Shown: one piece after another, positions 50,444 through 61,500 of the stretch | Layout: the number at the start of each line of letters is the position of its first letter | How positions within the stretch are numbered: the first letter of the stretch is position 1 | Assembly (NCBI GenBank): GCA_965240325.2 | Contig: OZ251252.1 | Span: 744,001 to 808,000 of the forward strand | DNA from: Rebecca billardiae RCC1528 | Taxonomy: Eukaryota > Haptophyta | Direction of reading: 5' to 3' | Length of the DNA: 64,000 nucleotides | Translations under genes and position numbers: made by a program | The notes under the pieces: generated by a model | Databases searched by the model: none | What the model was told of the DNA's origin: nothing | Seen by the model: only the letters and a program-made list of their open reading frames with translations

Positions 50444-53400
50444 GCTTGGCGGCGCGGCCGGCGCCGCCGCGCGCCTTGCGGCGGCGGTCTTCAAAGAAAT
50501 CGGCGTCGGTGAAGCTGAGGCGCGGCAGCAGCTGCTTCTCGGCGTCGGAGCCGGGCGGCGGCGGCGGCGCGGTCTGCATGTCCAGCGGCGGCACGCCGAA
50601 CCGCTCGAACGCGAACGCCTGGAACAGCGGCACCAGCGCGCGCGCGCGCCAGCGCCGCACGCGCGCGCCGCCTCCGACTGCCAGTCCCGGCCCGAGTCCG
50701 CGGTCTGAAAAGTAGTCCCAAATGTTGCCCATGCCGAGGGCGCCCGAGCCGTAGACGGTGGCGGGGAGGCGCGTGCACGCGAGCGCCGCGCCGCCACCGC
50801 CGCCGCGCGCCGCCGCCGACGGCACCGGGATGTACGCCGCGCGCGGGAAGAGCGTCGCCACCGTCTCAGCAAATCGATGATGCAGCCCGCCGGTTCGGGC
50901 GGCGCCGCGGGAGGTGCCGCTCGGATCAATCACGAGCACGAGATCGTCGGCGAAGGCCCAGCGGCGCGCGCCGGCGCCGCGCTCGAGCAGCCCGCCCGCG
51001 CCCGCGCGGCGCAGCGCCGCCGGCGGGCGCACGAGCTGCGCGTCGTGCGCCGCGCCGAACAGCACGAGCAGCGAGGACACAAAATGGCCGTAGTTGTGCG
51101 CGGCACGCTCAGACAGCAGCCACAGGAGCGCGTGCCGCGCACGTACCACGGTGTCACCTGCCCACTCGGGGTGGGCGTCGGCGTCGGCGTCGGTGGCGTT
51201 GCCCAGCAGCGCCACGCTCGGCACGTCGCCGCGCGCGTTCGTGCACAGCCGGAACGGCGGGTACGCCCACGCGGCCGTGCGCACGCCGGCGGGCGTCACA
51301 TAGGGCCGCGCGGCCGGCAGCAGCGGCGGCTTTCGGAGGCGCGACGCGAGCGGGCTCTTCACGTCATAGCGCATTTCGTAGTAGACGCGGCGGCGCAGGT
51401 TGAGGCCGAGGTCGCGCAGGTCGCTCGCCTCGCGCGCGCCCATCGCCGCGTCCTGCGCCGCGCGCGCGAGCTGCGCCGCGGGCGCGGACAGCGCCGCCGC
51501 GGGCGGCGCGCCACCAGCCGCGCCACCGGCGGCGGCGCGCTCGACCGCAGGCGGCGGGCCAAGCGATGCGTAGACGCGCGCGCGCGGCGCGCTGTGCGAG
51601 GCGAGGAGGAGGAGGAGGAGCGCGCACGCCGCGAGCGCGAGCAGCGCGGCGCGGCTGCCGCGCACGCGCGAGCCCAGCACGCCGCCGCCGCCGCCGCCGC
51701 CCGCCGGGCTCCCAGGCACCGCCTGGTACTCTCGGCCGCCGCGACGGCCTCCGCCGCCGCCGCCGCCGCCGCCGCCGAGCGCCGCGGCGGCGGCGAACCC
51801 GGCGAGCGCGCCCACCGCGGCGATGAGCGCCGTGTGCGCGAGCCCCGGCGGCGGCAGCTCCACCTCGAGCGTCTCGGCGTACGCCGCGTCGCCCGGCCGG
51901 CCGCGGCGGCCGCGCGGCGAGCGCTCGCCGTCGGCGCGCGCGCCCGCGCCGCCGTCCGCGCCGCCGTCCGCGCCGCCGCCGGCGCCGCCGCCGCCGCCTG
52001 CGCCGCCGCCGCCGCCGCCGGGCTTGGGCTCGGCGGGCGAGGGCGAGGGCGGCGCGGCGCGCTCGTCGAGCAGCGAGACGTTCGTCCGCGGCGACACGCC
52101 GTAGAACCGCGCGCCGTCCTCCGCGCGCGTCGGGATGAACACGCGCGGCCCGTGCCGCTGCCGGTTGAGCCGTTTTTTTTCAGACTCGGTGGTGGGCTCG
52201 GGCGCTTCTTTTAAATATTCCTCGTACGTGCCGAAAAAGGTGATTTGCGGGCCGAGCGTGCCGGGGCCGTCGCGCGGGCACTTGTCGACCTGCACGCCGC
52301 GGCACAGGTCGCAGCGCGGGCCGACCACCATCCGCAGCCCGCCCTCCTCCTCCTCCTCCTCCCCCTCCTCCGCCTCCGCCTCCGCCTCCGCGCCGCCGCC
52401 GCCGCCCTGACCATGCTGGACAGCAGCGCCGCCGGCGGCGCTGCCCTCGGCCCCGGCGCCGCCGCCCTCGGCGCCGTCGGGCTCGAGGTTGCCCACCTCC
52501 GCGACGCGCGGCCTCGGCCGCTCCGCCTTCATCTTCTTCTGCAGCTTCGCCGGCAGCGCTGCCAGCGCCACGTCCAGCGTCACCGCCGGCTCCCAGCTCC
52601 CCGCATACGCGCGCGCCATCCGCGGCGCGATCAGCTTGACCAGTTGCTGCTCGCCGTGGGTGGCGGGCTTGGAGCGCGGCATGTAGAAGGACTTACCCGG
52701 GTCGTGCACCACCTTGGCGTTGCCCGAGCCGAAGCGCAGCGCCTTCCCCTTCGAGTAGTACTTGCCCGTCGCCGTGCCTGCGCGCGCACGGGCGCGGCGG
52801 CGCACCGAGCGGCGTGAGCGCTCGGCTGGCGGCGGCGGCGCGCGGTGGGCGGCGGCGGCGCGCTCGGGCGGCGGCGGCGCGCGCGCGCGCGCGCGCGCGG
52901 GGGCTTCGCGCGGCCTCGCCCTCGCGCCCGGCCGTGCGCGCGGGGCGGTCGCGCGCAGGCAGCAGACGGCGGCAGGCGGCGGCAGCGGCGCACCGTTCAC
53001 GGGTACGTACCCCCAGCGGTAGCCCAGGGCGGCATTGTAGGCGGCGAGTCGCTTGTGTTGGTACGTACCCCAGCCTCGGGAGGCGAACTCGCGCACGCCG
53101 TCGGGCAGCGTGCCGAGGTGCTTGGCGCCGAGGAGCTTGGCGAGGAGGGCGAGGAAGCCCGGCCCGTCGCGCATGTCCTCCGCGAAGAACACCGCGTCCC
53201 ACCCCGCCGACGCGTCGCGCTGCTCATACGCTCGTTCGAACATTCGGTCGAGCGCCGCAAAGTGCGAGCGGAGGCCACCGCACGCGGAGCAGAACGGCTT
53301 GTGCCGCAGCGAGAGGTAGTTCTGCAGCGGGTCGCGCACGAAGAGGATGCTCGCGCTTGGGCGCACCCGCGCCCACGCCTTGAGCGTGTTCGTCCGCGCG

Positions 53401-53999
53401 TCGATCTCGCGCGGCGGCTCGCCCGGCAGCCCGTCCGGCCCTCCCCACAGCGGCCACGACTTTGCCTTGGCGACGTAATGGTGGTCGCGCGGCACGGCCT
53501 CGTCCTCGCGCATCGGCACGAGGGCGGTGCAGTCGAAGATGTCGGGGAAGCACGCCACCGCCGCGCCGGACATGAGCAGCTGGCCGCACAGGAACTCGGC
53601 GAACAGCGTGCAGCCCGAGTTCGGAAGGCACTCGATGTGAACCGTGTGAAATCCTAGCTCGTTCGGCGGCCGCTCGCGGAAGACGACGGAGTGCGGCCGG
53701 CTGCGCGCCGCGGCGGCCTGCTTCGCGGCGGACGCCTCCGCCGCCGAGACCACCGCCTCCTCCGCCGCCGCCTCCTCCTCGTCGATCGGCGTCACGTCGC
53801 CCGCGCCGTCGTCCTCCTCCGTGTCTTCCTCGGCGAGCGAGCGCCGCCGCGCGCCGCCGGGCGGGAGCTGCACGCGGATGGCGGCGCGGCTCGGGGCGGC
53901 TCGGGCGGCGCACGCGCCGAGCGCGAGGACGAGCAGCACCGCGAGCGCGCCGCGCCGCGCCGGCGGCGGGCGCCCCGCGGCGGGGGCGCGGCCGGCCAT
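49677..53999 (-). CDS. Predicted sulfotransferase-like / GT61-like fusion membrane protein
   Basis: Exon 1 (53999-52994) joins exon 2 (52777-49677) across a 216-bp GT-AG intron with phase 1 to 2, giving 1,368 residues. A signal peptide or anchor (LAVLLVLALGACAARA, about 17-33) begins the protein. Residues 121-138 (HIECLPNSGCTLFAEFLC) resemble the 5'-phosphosulfate-binding loop of PAPS sulfotransferases. SILFVRDPLQNYLSL (217-231) resembles the 3'-phosphate site, with Arg222 and Ser230. After a Gly-rich linker a second hydrophobic segment (LLALAACALLLLLLASHS) precedes a region resembling family GT61 (DUF563) glycosyltransferases: HNYGHFVSSLLVLFG and a later VGVEGSGLANALFLKPG. Such enzymes act in the Golgi on polysaccharides or glycoproteins. 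A true fusion is inferred from one continuous frame; two adjacent genes cannot be excluded. The intron length is divisible by three, so retention would not break the frame. Confidence 0.68.
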
Positions 54000-54745
54000 G
54001 AGCAGCCGCGAAGCTCGCCGCAGCCCTGCTGCCGCGAGGGCCTCACGACAAATTGAAAATCAACCTGGCCGCACTGGCAAGAGCCCGTGCTGGGCTCCAG
54101 GGCGAGCGCCGAGCGCTGGCCGGCGACCGAGGGCCGTGAGCGGCGACGTCGAACGGTCGAATTTGAGGAATTGGCGGTTTGCACACGTCTTCCTCCGCCG
54201 GCGCTGGACTCCTCACAGCTTGGCTTGTCAGACTCAGCAGAGTTGCTCAACGGTTGGATGTCAGATGATATATGCCATCGCTAGCAGATGGCCGCGGGGC
54301 CGGCGCAGGCCTGGCTAATACGTGGCTAATTCCGACCCGCCGCTCCTTTTGGGAGACCTCTGGCCGCGGCCCCGGAGGCCCGGTACCACCCGGGGAGCCG
54401 GTGCCTCGCCCTCAGTCAGTCAGTGCCTGCTCGTCGCGGCCGCGCGGGCAGGCCGATGCTCCCCGCCGGATTCCTCATCCATCCGGAGCCAGGGCCTGGC
54501 ACTGCGCTGACCCCACCTGCACCCACGGCCCTGGCTCACTATCCCCTCCGCGCACCGGCCGCCTCCCGGTGCCCGCCTCCCCGGCGGGCCCACCGCCGTC
54601 TGGCACAGCCGCCACGTGGAGCCTGCCGGAGTCTTCCCGTCGCCATCGCCGCCGCCGCTCACGGCCTCGGCAGCGGCCATGGGATCTCGGCCGCGAGCAG
54701 CGCCACGCAGCCCGGGAGGCATCCGCATCCCCGCCGCGCAGGGCC
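54000..54745. other. Intergenic region upstream of the sulfotransferase/GT61-like gene
   Basis: These 746 bp hold the upstream region of the minus-strand gene starting at 53999 and the 3' flank of the next minus-strand gene. GC content is lower near 54050-54340. ORFs on both strands here show no recognisable motifs. Confidence 0.4.
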
Positions 54746-55339
54746 TCAGCTCAGCGGCGGGCCCGCGGCCATCGGGTCGGTGGCAAGCAGTGCGAGCAGC
54801 CCGAGCTGCATCAGCATCACCGCCGACAGGACGGCGAGCACCACGCCGCGCGGCCAGCGGCTCGAGCCGACGGCGCCGCCGAGCTCGGGCCGTGCCCCGC
54901 CGCCGCGCCCCGCGCCGCGCTGCTCGCCCTCCTGCGTGCCTGGCGCGCGCGCGCCGAGCGGCAGCGGCACCATGAACCGAAGGCCAAGACCAAACAGGCT
55001 GATGGTGCGCGCGCGCTCGGCGTCGAGCTCGAGCTGGCGGACGCGCGCGTCGAGCCGCTCGACGTCGTCCACGCCCACGCCCGACGAGCCGTCCAGCGCG
55101 CCCACGCGCGCCGCCTGCAGCTCGACGCGCGCCGCCTCGGTCGCCTCGCGCGCCGCGATCGCGCCGTCTATCTTGAGCCGCATGGCAAGCGCGCCGGCGA
55201 GGATGACGGAGGCGACGACGGCCGCGCCGGCGTCGAGCTGCGGCTCGAAGGAGGGGGGCTCGCTCATCGACAGCGCGCTGTGCTGCGCGCCGGCGCCATC
55301 TCGACCGAGCAGCGGCAGGCGCGCGCCGAGCACGCGCAT
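54746..55339 (-). CDS. Small membrane protein with two TM helices and a coiled coil
   Basis: This 197-residue frame starts at the ATG at 55339 (MRVLGARLPLLGRDGAG). An N-terminal extension further upstream has no ATG. A first hydrophobic helix (AAVVASVILAGALAMRL) is followed by an Ala/Arg/Glu-rich helix with heptad-like spacing (VERLDARVRQLELDAERA). After a short FGLGLRFMVPLPLG segment and a Gly-rich linker comes a second transmembrane helix (GVVLAVLSAVMLMQLGLLAL). The layout suggests an organelle membrane protein, but I do not recognise the family. It shares a 190-bp divergent promoter with the mS26-like gene. Confidence 0.6.
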   Translation of the reverse strand: MRVLGARLPLLGRDGAGAQHSALSMSEPPSFEPQLDAGAAVVASVILAGALAMRLKIDGAIAAREATEAARVELQAARVGALDGSSGVGVDDVERLDARVRQLELDAERARTISLFGLGLRFMVPLPLGARAPGTQEGEQRGAGRGGGARPELGGAVGSSRWPRGVVLAVLSAVMLMQLGLLALLATDPMAAGPPLS

Positions 55340-55529
55340 GGCCGCCCTCCGCGTGGGCCTCGGTGGCGCCAAGGCGGGTCTTTGGTGTCGCGCGCTTTCT
55401 GCTTCGCCGTTGCTGATGTTTCGAGCGTCCGGCTGCTGGAGCCGCCTGCAGGTCCGGACGATTTATTCGGGCTCGGCTGCCATCGTCTTTCTCCGCGTGG
55501 TCGCTCCTCGATCGCGGCCCGCGGGCGCG
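55340..55529. promoter_or_regulatory. 190-bp divergent promoter region
   Basis: This gap separates opposing ATGs of the small membrane protein and the mS26-like gene. TTTATTCGG near 55460 is the only slightly AT-rich word. No classical element is certain. Confidence 0.35.
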
Positions 55530-56213
55530 ATGCTGCTCGCCGCGCGCGCTCGTGTGGCGCTCGCGTGCCCGGCAGCGCGCGGGCCGAGCGCGCCCGCCGT
55601 GCTCGGTGCGCGGCTCGTCCGCACCACCACGCCGGACTCCATCGCCGAGCGCCGCCGTTACAAGCAGGAGGTCTCGATGCGGCGCAAGCAGTACGCAGAC
55701 GACATCAAGCAGCGGACCGAGAGCAGCGCCGCGGCGAAGGAGGCGGAGCGCGCGGAGATCGCCGAGCGCAAGAAGGCGCGGCTCGAGCTCAAGCGCCAGC
55801 GCATTGCGGAGAACCAGCGCCGCGTCGAGGCCGAGCTCGCGCAGGCGCGCGTCGAGCTGGCGGCGCGCCAACGGCTGAGCGCCCAGCAGGCGCTCGAGTA
55901 CTCGGCGGAGCACGAGGCGACGATGGCGACGCGCGTGGACATGCTCGCGCTCGAGAGCGCCGAGTTCATCACGCTGGACAACCTCGACCAGAAGATCACG
56001 CCCGAGCTCTTCACGCGCGTCGCCTCGCGCGTCGAGGACACGCCGGTCGTGCGGCGCTCGCCGCCCAGCCCGGACTCGGGCGCCGCACCGGACTACGAGC
56101 TGCTGCAGGCGCTCGGCAAGGAGCGCTCGGCGGACGTGCCGATCTGGCTGCGGCATACGGTGGTCGGGCCGAAGCGCGAGGGGGCGGGCGGGGCGGAGGG
56201 CGCGCGGGAGTAG
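55530..56213 (+). CDS. Mitochondrial small-subunit ribosomal protein mS26-like
   Basis: This 227-residue protein starts with an Arg/Ala-rich, acid-poor presequence (LLAARARVALACPAARG), typical of mitochondrial import. A long Lys/Arg/Glu/Ala helix follows (about 38-125, with RRKQYADDIKQRTES and KKARLELKRQRIAENQRR). The segment SAEFITLDNLDQKITPELF (around 144-162) matches the mS26 pattern, in which human MRPS26 has FITRENLE followed by a short helix. mS26 lies on the mitoribosomal small subunit. The assignment rests on length, helix pattern and the FIT-x-x-NL motif; a different coiled-coil organelle protein remains possible. The gene is divergent from the small membrane protein gene. Confidence 0.62.
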   Translation: MLLAARARVALACPAARGPSAPAVLGARLVRTTTPDSIAERRRYKQEVSMRRKQYADDIKQRTESSAAAKEAERAEIAERKKARLELKRQRIAENQRRVEAELAQARVELAARQRLSAQQALEYSAEHEATMATRVDMLALESAEFITLDNLDQKITPELFTRVASRVEDTPVVRRSPPSPDSGAAPDYELLQALGKERSADVPIWLRHTVVGPKREGAGGAEGARE

Positions 56214-57487
56214 GCACGACAGGCGGGCGTGGAGTGCCGCCGTCGCTGACCCGTGACCGAGGCCTATGGCTATGGTACTTATGAGCCCCGTGTGTCTGTG
56301 ACCCTGTCTGCGTGTCGAGTACGACTCGTCACCCGTGAATGTCACAATTATTTATTGCTGTAGCATAGTAGTACGTAGAGCATTGATGTCTGGGCGGCTG
56401 CTCAGAGTCAGTCGCGGACGGCTCGCAGCGCGTGACGAGCTGACAAGCAGTCAAGCTCGGTCCCGAGTCGGCGATGTCTCATGACTGGACCCGTTGCACG
56501 GGTGAGTAACCGTGAGCGTATGAAAAAACGACAAGCGTATGAAATCTCGCGGTTTTGTCGCTCGCGCTGCCGCATGGCTGACGTCCGCGCCGATCCGAGC
56601 GCAATGGTGCATTGCGAAGCCGATTCGCAATGCACCAATCCAATCCGCATGTCAATCGACCCAACCGTCGCTGAGAACGAACGACAAAACCCAGGGCAGG
56701 TGTCCACCACGAAGCCACGCCGCGCGCGCGCTGGCAGCGTGAGCCGGCGCGGTTGCAAAGGGTTGCCCAAAGGCAGAGAGATCAGCCAATGCGGCTACCT
56801 TCGGCAAGCACGCCACCTCAGCGTCAGCATCGGGTGGGGCCGTGACGATATATGCCCTTGGATGCGGCTCCAGCCAAACGGCTCTCGACGCGGGGAGCCG
56901 CCATCGGCCGCGAGCGCGTACACGGATACACGTGCTGTCCTCGTGAACGAGGATTCAGGAGACGAGGCGCGGCCCGCGATGCGCAGGCAAGACCTAGGGA
57001 GTGGCTCACGCTTTGATCGCGTGTACGGGTACAGAAGGCGTGCGCACGCAACCGCACCGCCTTCGTGAAGCGCGTGGGCAAGCTGCTGAAGCTCTCACGA
57101 TGCGCGCTTACTTCTCACCTCCGTGCGCTCGCCGACCGCTCACGCTGCCTTCCGCGCGGCGGACCTGGGAAACCTGCCACCTGGCGCGCACGACGCAGCG
57201 CGTAACGCGGAAGGTGGTAGATCTGCTGCCACGCTCCCGCTGCCGCCGCCGGCGGCGGCAGCGGCATGCCCACGATGCGGCGACGGTGATGACTATCACT
57301 GCCAAAGTGTCGTTTTTTCGGCGCTCACGCGTGCAACGGGTCACTGAGACGCTCGGTTCGGGCCCCGGTTCGACGACGACGCCGCGGGCCCGCGGCGCGG
57401 CGGCGCCGCGCCCGCGGGCGGCCGGCCGGCGGCGGCCGGGCGCGGGCCCGCCGGCCCGCGTTGGACTCGGATGCTGGCAGTTTGTCG
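56214..57487. other. Intergenic region with one strong hairpin
   Basis: About 1.3 kb without a convincing gene. A perfect inverted repeat with 14-bp arms (56605-56618 and 56624-56637, TGGTGCATTGCGAA and its complement) and a 5-nt loop is the main feature. The GC palindrome-rich stretch 57380-57470 contains GCCGGCC words. Several short plus-strand ORFs show no recognisable motifs. Confidence 0.55.
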
Positions 57488-58017
57488 TTTGAGTACAGGC
57501 AATCGCGGGCAATAAGGAGCTGTCACGTTAAGAAACTGGGGCTTGCTATCTGCGGATCTGGCCTAGAAACTGAGGCTAGCGATTGGCTGGTTCGCTATAC
57601 GCATAGTCACACTAAGAAACCGGGACTACGTCGTCCCGGCTGACGAGTGGTCCGCCGAGGGGCGAGGGCGGCGAGGCGCAGTCGGCCCGTCGGGGACGCG
57701 GCGCGCGGCCCGACTACGAGTACAGGCCAAGTCCCGACTTCTCCTGATGACTGACTCCTGGCCAGTGCACCGCAGCATCCATCCAACATCATGCCAGATT
57801 TGCTCCAAAAAGGCCCAAAATTTTCGTCGGCCTCGCCGGCCGGGCCTAAAGACTCAGCGGGGGGCTCTGCCCCCCTGCGCCCCCCGCGCCTGCGCGGCGG
57901 GCGGACCTAGCTAAGAAACTGAGACTCCGTAGGCGCTCGGGCTACCGAACGGCTAAGAAACCGAGGCTAGCCGTGAGATCTCTGACTTCTTATTGACCGC
58001 GATTGCCTGTAGTCAGT
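57488..58017. mobile_element. MITE-like element, about 530 bp
   Basis: The 26 bp at 57491-57516 are repeated inverted at 57989-58014 with two mismatches (core TACAGGCAATCGCGG). The inside carries five copies of a short word like CTAAGAAACYGRG, at 57529, 57563, 57612, 57911 and 57953. There is no coding sequence of note, which fits a non-autonomous inverted-repeat element. No obvious target-site duplication was found, so the exact ends are uncertain. Confidence 0.6.
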
Positions 58018-58519
58018 TTGGCTGGCAGCAGCACCGTCGTCGCGGGCGTCGCCATTCAGATTCATCGCGCTAACGAAGTGCGACGGCCTGTGCATCCGCA
58101 TCGGCACACTCACCGTCTCATCACCAAGGGCCGTGCTGGTCAGTCTCACGCCTCACTCACTTAAACTTGACTACGAGGACTTGCTGTCTTGCAGTTGTAA
58201 ACGTGAGACCGTGACGTGAGACCAAAGGACGAATGAAAGAGGTCTCTCTCAGCTCTCCCTTTCATTCCTTTGGTGAGACGGTGAGTCCGGCTCGGCGGCG
58301 AACCTCGGTGAACCAGGTCCTCTGCGGAACGGCAGCCGCGCGCCCAGCCGCCCACGTGCTCCAGTGCGCGCGCTCGCCCCGCTTCGCCCTTCGACGGCTT
58401 TCGACCGATGACCGAGTCACCGAGAAAACGATAGAGAGGGCGCGCGGGATCGAGACCGCGTGCGCGCTTCCGCCTCGCGAGCTCGAACGCGCGGTGCGCC
58501 GCTGCCATCGACGAGCACG
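58018..58519. promoter_or_regulatory. Upstream region of the GST-like gene
   Basis: These 500 bp lie between the MITE-like element and the start codon. Around 58195-58280 short words recur (GTGAGACCGTGACGTGAGACC, CTCTCTCAGCTCTCCC), including two GTGAGAC copies. No TATA box is obvious. Confidence 0.35.
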
Positions 58520-61500
58520 ATGCGCTGCCTCTTCGTCGCGCTGTGCGTGCTACTCGCCGTGGCGGGCGCGTCCGGCTGGGCCGTGCCGCGCGGCTCCCGC
58601 GCGCCGTCCCGCCATCCCGTCGCCGGCCGCTCCACGTCCGCCCGGGCCTCAAGCTCCGACCGCAAACAAGAGGCGTGCTCGCCGGCGTCTGAGCAGGCGT
58701 TCCGCCTGCCGCCATCGCGGGCGGCGGCGGCGTCGCGCACGGCCGGCGTGACCATGCAGGCGCCCTCCGCGCGTATCTCCTCCGGCCCCGACCTCGAGAC
58801 CGCCCGCGAGCAGCTGTTTGCCCGGCTCCGTACGGAGCTGCTCGCGCCGCGCGACGCCTCCTCCGCGGCCGGCACGGACGCGATCATGCGCCGCGCCGAC
58901 GTGCTGACGCAGGCATCCTCCGCCTCTGAGACCTCCGCGGGGGCCGACCTGGCCACGGCGCGCGAGCAGCTCTTCGCGCAGCTCCGAGCCGACCTGCGCC
59001 GCGTTCAGACAACAGCGGAAGCGCCTGCGCCTGAGCGCACGCCGCCGCCGCCGGCCGCCTCGCAGCCGGCGCAGCCGGCGAGCGAGGTCGTGCTACCGGC
59101 GCCCACGGCGACGGCGGCAGTGTCGCCATCGCCGGGCTTCACCACGCCGCCGCCGCGCAAGACCCCGCTGCCGCCCGTGGCGGGCGCGGTATCGGTGGCT
59201 GCTTCAGCCCCGCCGTCACCGGTGGCCGCTGCCGAGCCTGCTGCTGCCGCCCCGCCTGCCGCGCCCTACACCGGCCTGGCGATGCCGCCGCCGCGCAAGA
59301 CCCCGCTGCCGCCCGTGGCGGGCGCGGCTCCCGTGGCTGCTTCAGCCCCGCCGCCGCCGGTGGCTGCTGCCGAGCCTGCTGCTGCCGCCCCGCCTGCCGC
59401 GCCCTACACCGGCCTGGCGATGCCGCCGCCGCGCAAGACCCCGCTGCCGCCCGTGGCGGGCGCGGCGCCCGTGGCTGCTTCAGCCCCGCCGTCGCCGGTG
59501 GCCGCTGCCGAGCCTGCTGCTGCCGCCCCGCCTGCCGCGCCCTACACCGGCCTGGCGATGCCGCCGCCGCGCAAGACCCCGCTGCCGCCCGTGGCGGGCG
59601 CGGCTCCCGTGGCTGCTTCAGCCCCGCCGTCGCCGGTGGCCGCTGCCGAGCCTGCTGCTGCCGCCCCGCCTGCCGCGCCCTACACCGGCCTGGCGATGCC
59701 GCCGCCGCGCAAGACCCCGCTGCCGCCCGTGGCGGGCGCGGCTCCCGTGGCTGCTTCAGCCCCGCCGTCGCCGGTGGCCGCTGCCGAGCCTGCTGCTGCC
59801 GCCCCGCCTGCCGCGCCCTACACCGGCCTGGCGATGCCGCCGCCGCGCAAGACGCCGCTGCCGCCCGTGGCGTCGGCCGCGCCCGCCTCGGCCGCGCCCG
59901 CTGCTGCGCCCGCGCCCGCTGCCGCGCCCGCGCCGAGCCAGCCGGCGGGCACGGCGGCGGCGGCTGCAGCGGCGGGCGCCTCGGCGCCGCCGCCCCTCTC
60001 GCTCGAGTCCTCTCCGCTGAGCTGGTCGGTGCTGCGCAAGCTGCTGCCGCGTGGGCACCAGCGCTCCGCCGGGCGCGGCGCGTTCGTGCAGCCGCTCGCC
60101 GTGCACGACCGCTCGCCGCTGCGCGTGCGCTCGCGCGCCTCGCGCTTCGGCCTCGCGCTCGCGCTACGGAAGCACGGCGCGAACGGCACTGCGGCCGCGC
60201 CGCCGCCGACCAGCTCGGGGCTGGTGCTCTGGCGCGACACGAACGGGTGGTGCCCGTACTGCGAGCGCGTGTGGATCGCGCTCGAGGCGATGGGCGTCGA
60301 GTACGCCGAGCGCACCGTCGACCTCGGCTCGAAGGACCCCGGCTTCCTCCAGCTCGCTCGCCGCTTCTCGCCGACCGGCCGCTCGTCCGTGCCGGTGCTC
60401 AGCTCGGCTGACGGGAAGTACGTGCTGTGGGAGTCGATGGATATTCTGTTCTGGCTGGCGGGCGTGCCGCCGCCGCCGCAGGCGCCGGCGCAGCAGCCCG
60501 CGGGCGGCGAGGCGGCGCGCTCGCCGCCGCCGCGCGTCGAGGTGCGCGCGGACGGCACGTTTGTGCAGGCGCTGACACGCGGGCGCGTGCGGCGCTGGCG
60601 CAACGTCGTGCCGCCTCTGCTGCACGCGGCGGCGGCCGGCGGCGGCGCGGAGGCGGCGGAGGGCGGCGAGGAGGCGCGCCGTGCGCCGTCGAGGCCGCTG
60701 GCGCCCTCCCCGGCGGCGCACCTCGCCGCCGTCGACGCGGCGCTCAGCGCCGTGAGCAAGGTCACCACGCCCCTCGCGTCCGGCGCGCCCGACGCCGAGG
60801 TCGCGGCGCGCGCCGACGCGGTGCGCGCCGCGTGCGCCGCCCTGGACGAGCTGGATGGGCAGCTGGCAGCGGCGTCGGGCGGGCTGCTCGGCGGCTCGGA
60901 GGTGTCGGTGGCCGACTGCGCCGTCGCGCCCTTCCTCGAGCGCTGGGCGGCCAACCCCGCGCTGCGCGCGGACCCGACGCTCGAGTCGCTCGCCTCGCTC
61001 ACCCAGCGCTCAGCGGGCTCGCGCTGGCCCGCCATTGCGCGCTGGTACGGCGCGATCGGCGCCGCCTGTCCGGCGTACAGCGCGCGCGTCGCCGGCGACG
61101 ACTTCTCGTATGCCAAGCTGAGCGGCTCGTTCGCGCGCATGTTCGCCACGATGCGCGCGCGCGCGGGCGCCGCGCCGCCGCCGGTGGGCCGGCTAGGCAA
61201 GGCCAAGCGCGCGGGCGGCGCCGCGCTCAAGCGGCTCGGCGGCGGGCGCGGCGGCGGCGGCGGCGGCGGCGCGCTCGGCGCGGTCACGCTCGAGCCCGCG
61301 GTGGAGGCGGCCGTGGCTGAGCGCGAGGCCGCCGCCGCCGACGCCGCGCGCTCGCTGCTGCCCTCCGTGCCCGAGGCGCGCGCGCTGCTCGGCGCGCGCG
61401 TGTTTGCGCCGGGCGGCGCCACCGGCGCCACCGGAGCCGCGACGGGCCTGCCGGGCGCGCGAGGCAACGGCGGCGGCGCCGACGGCGACGGCGGCGCGGC

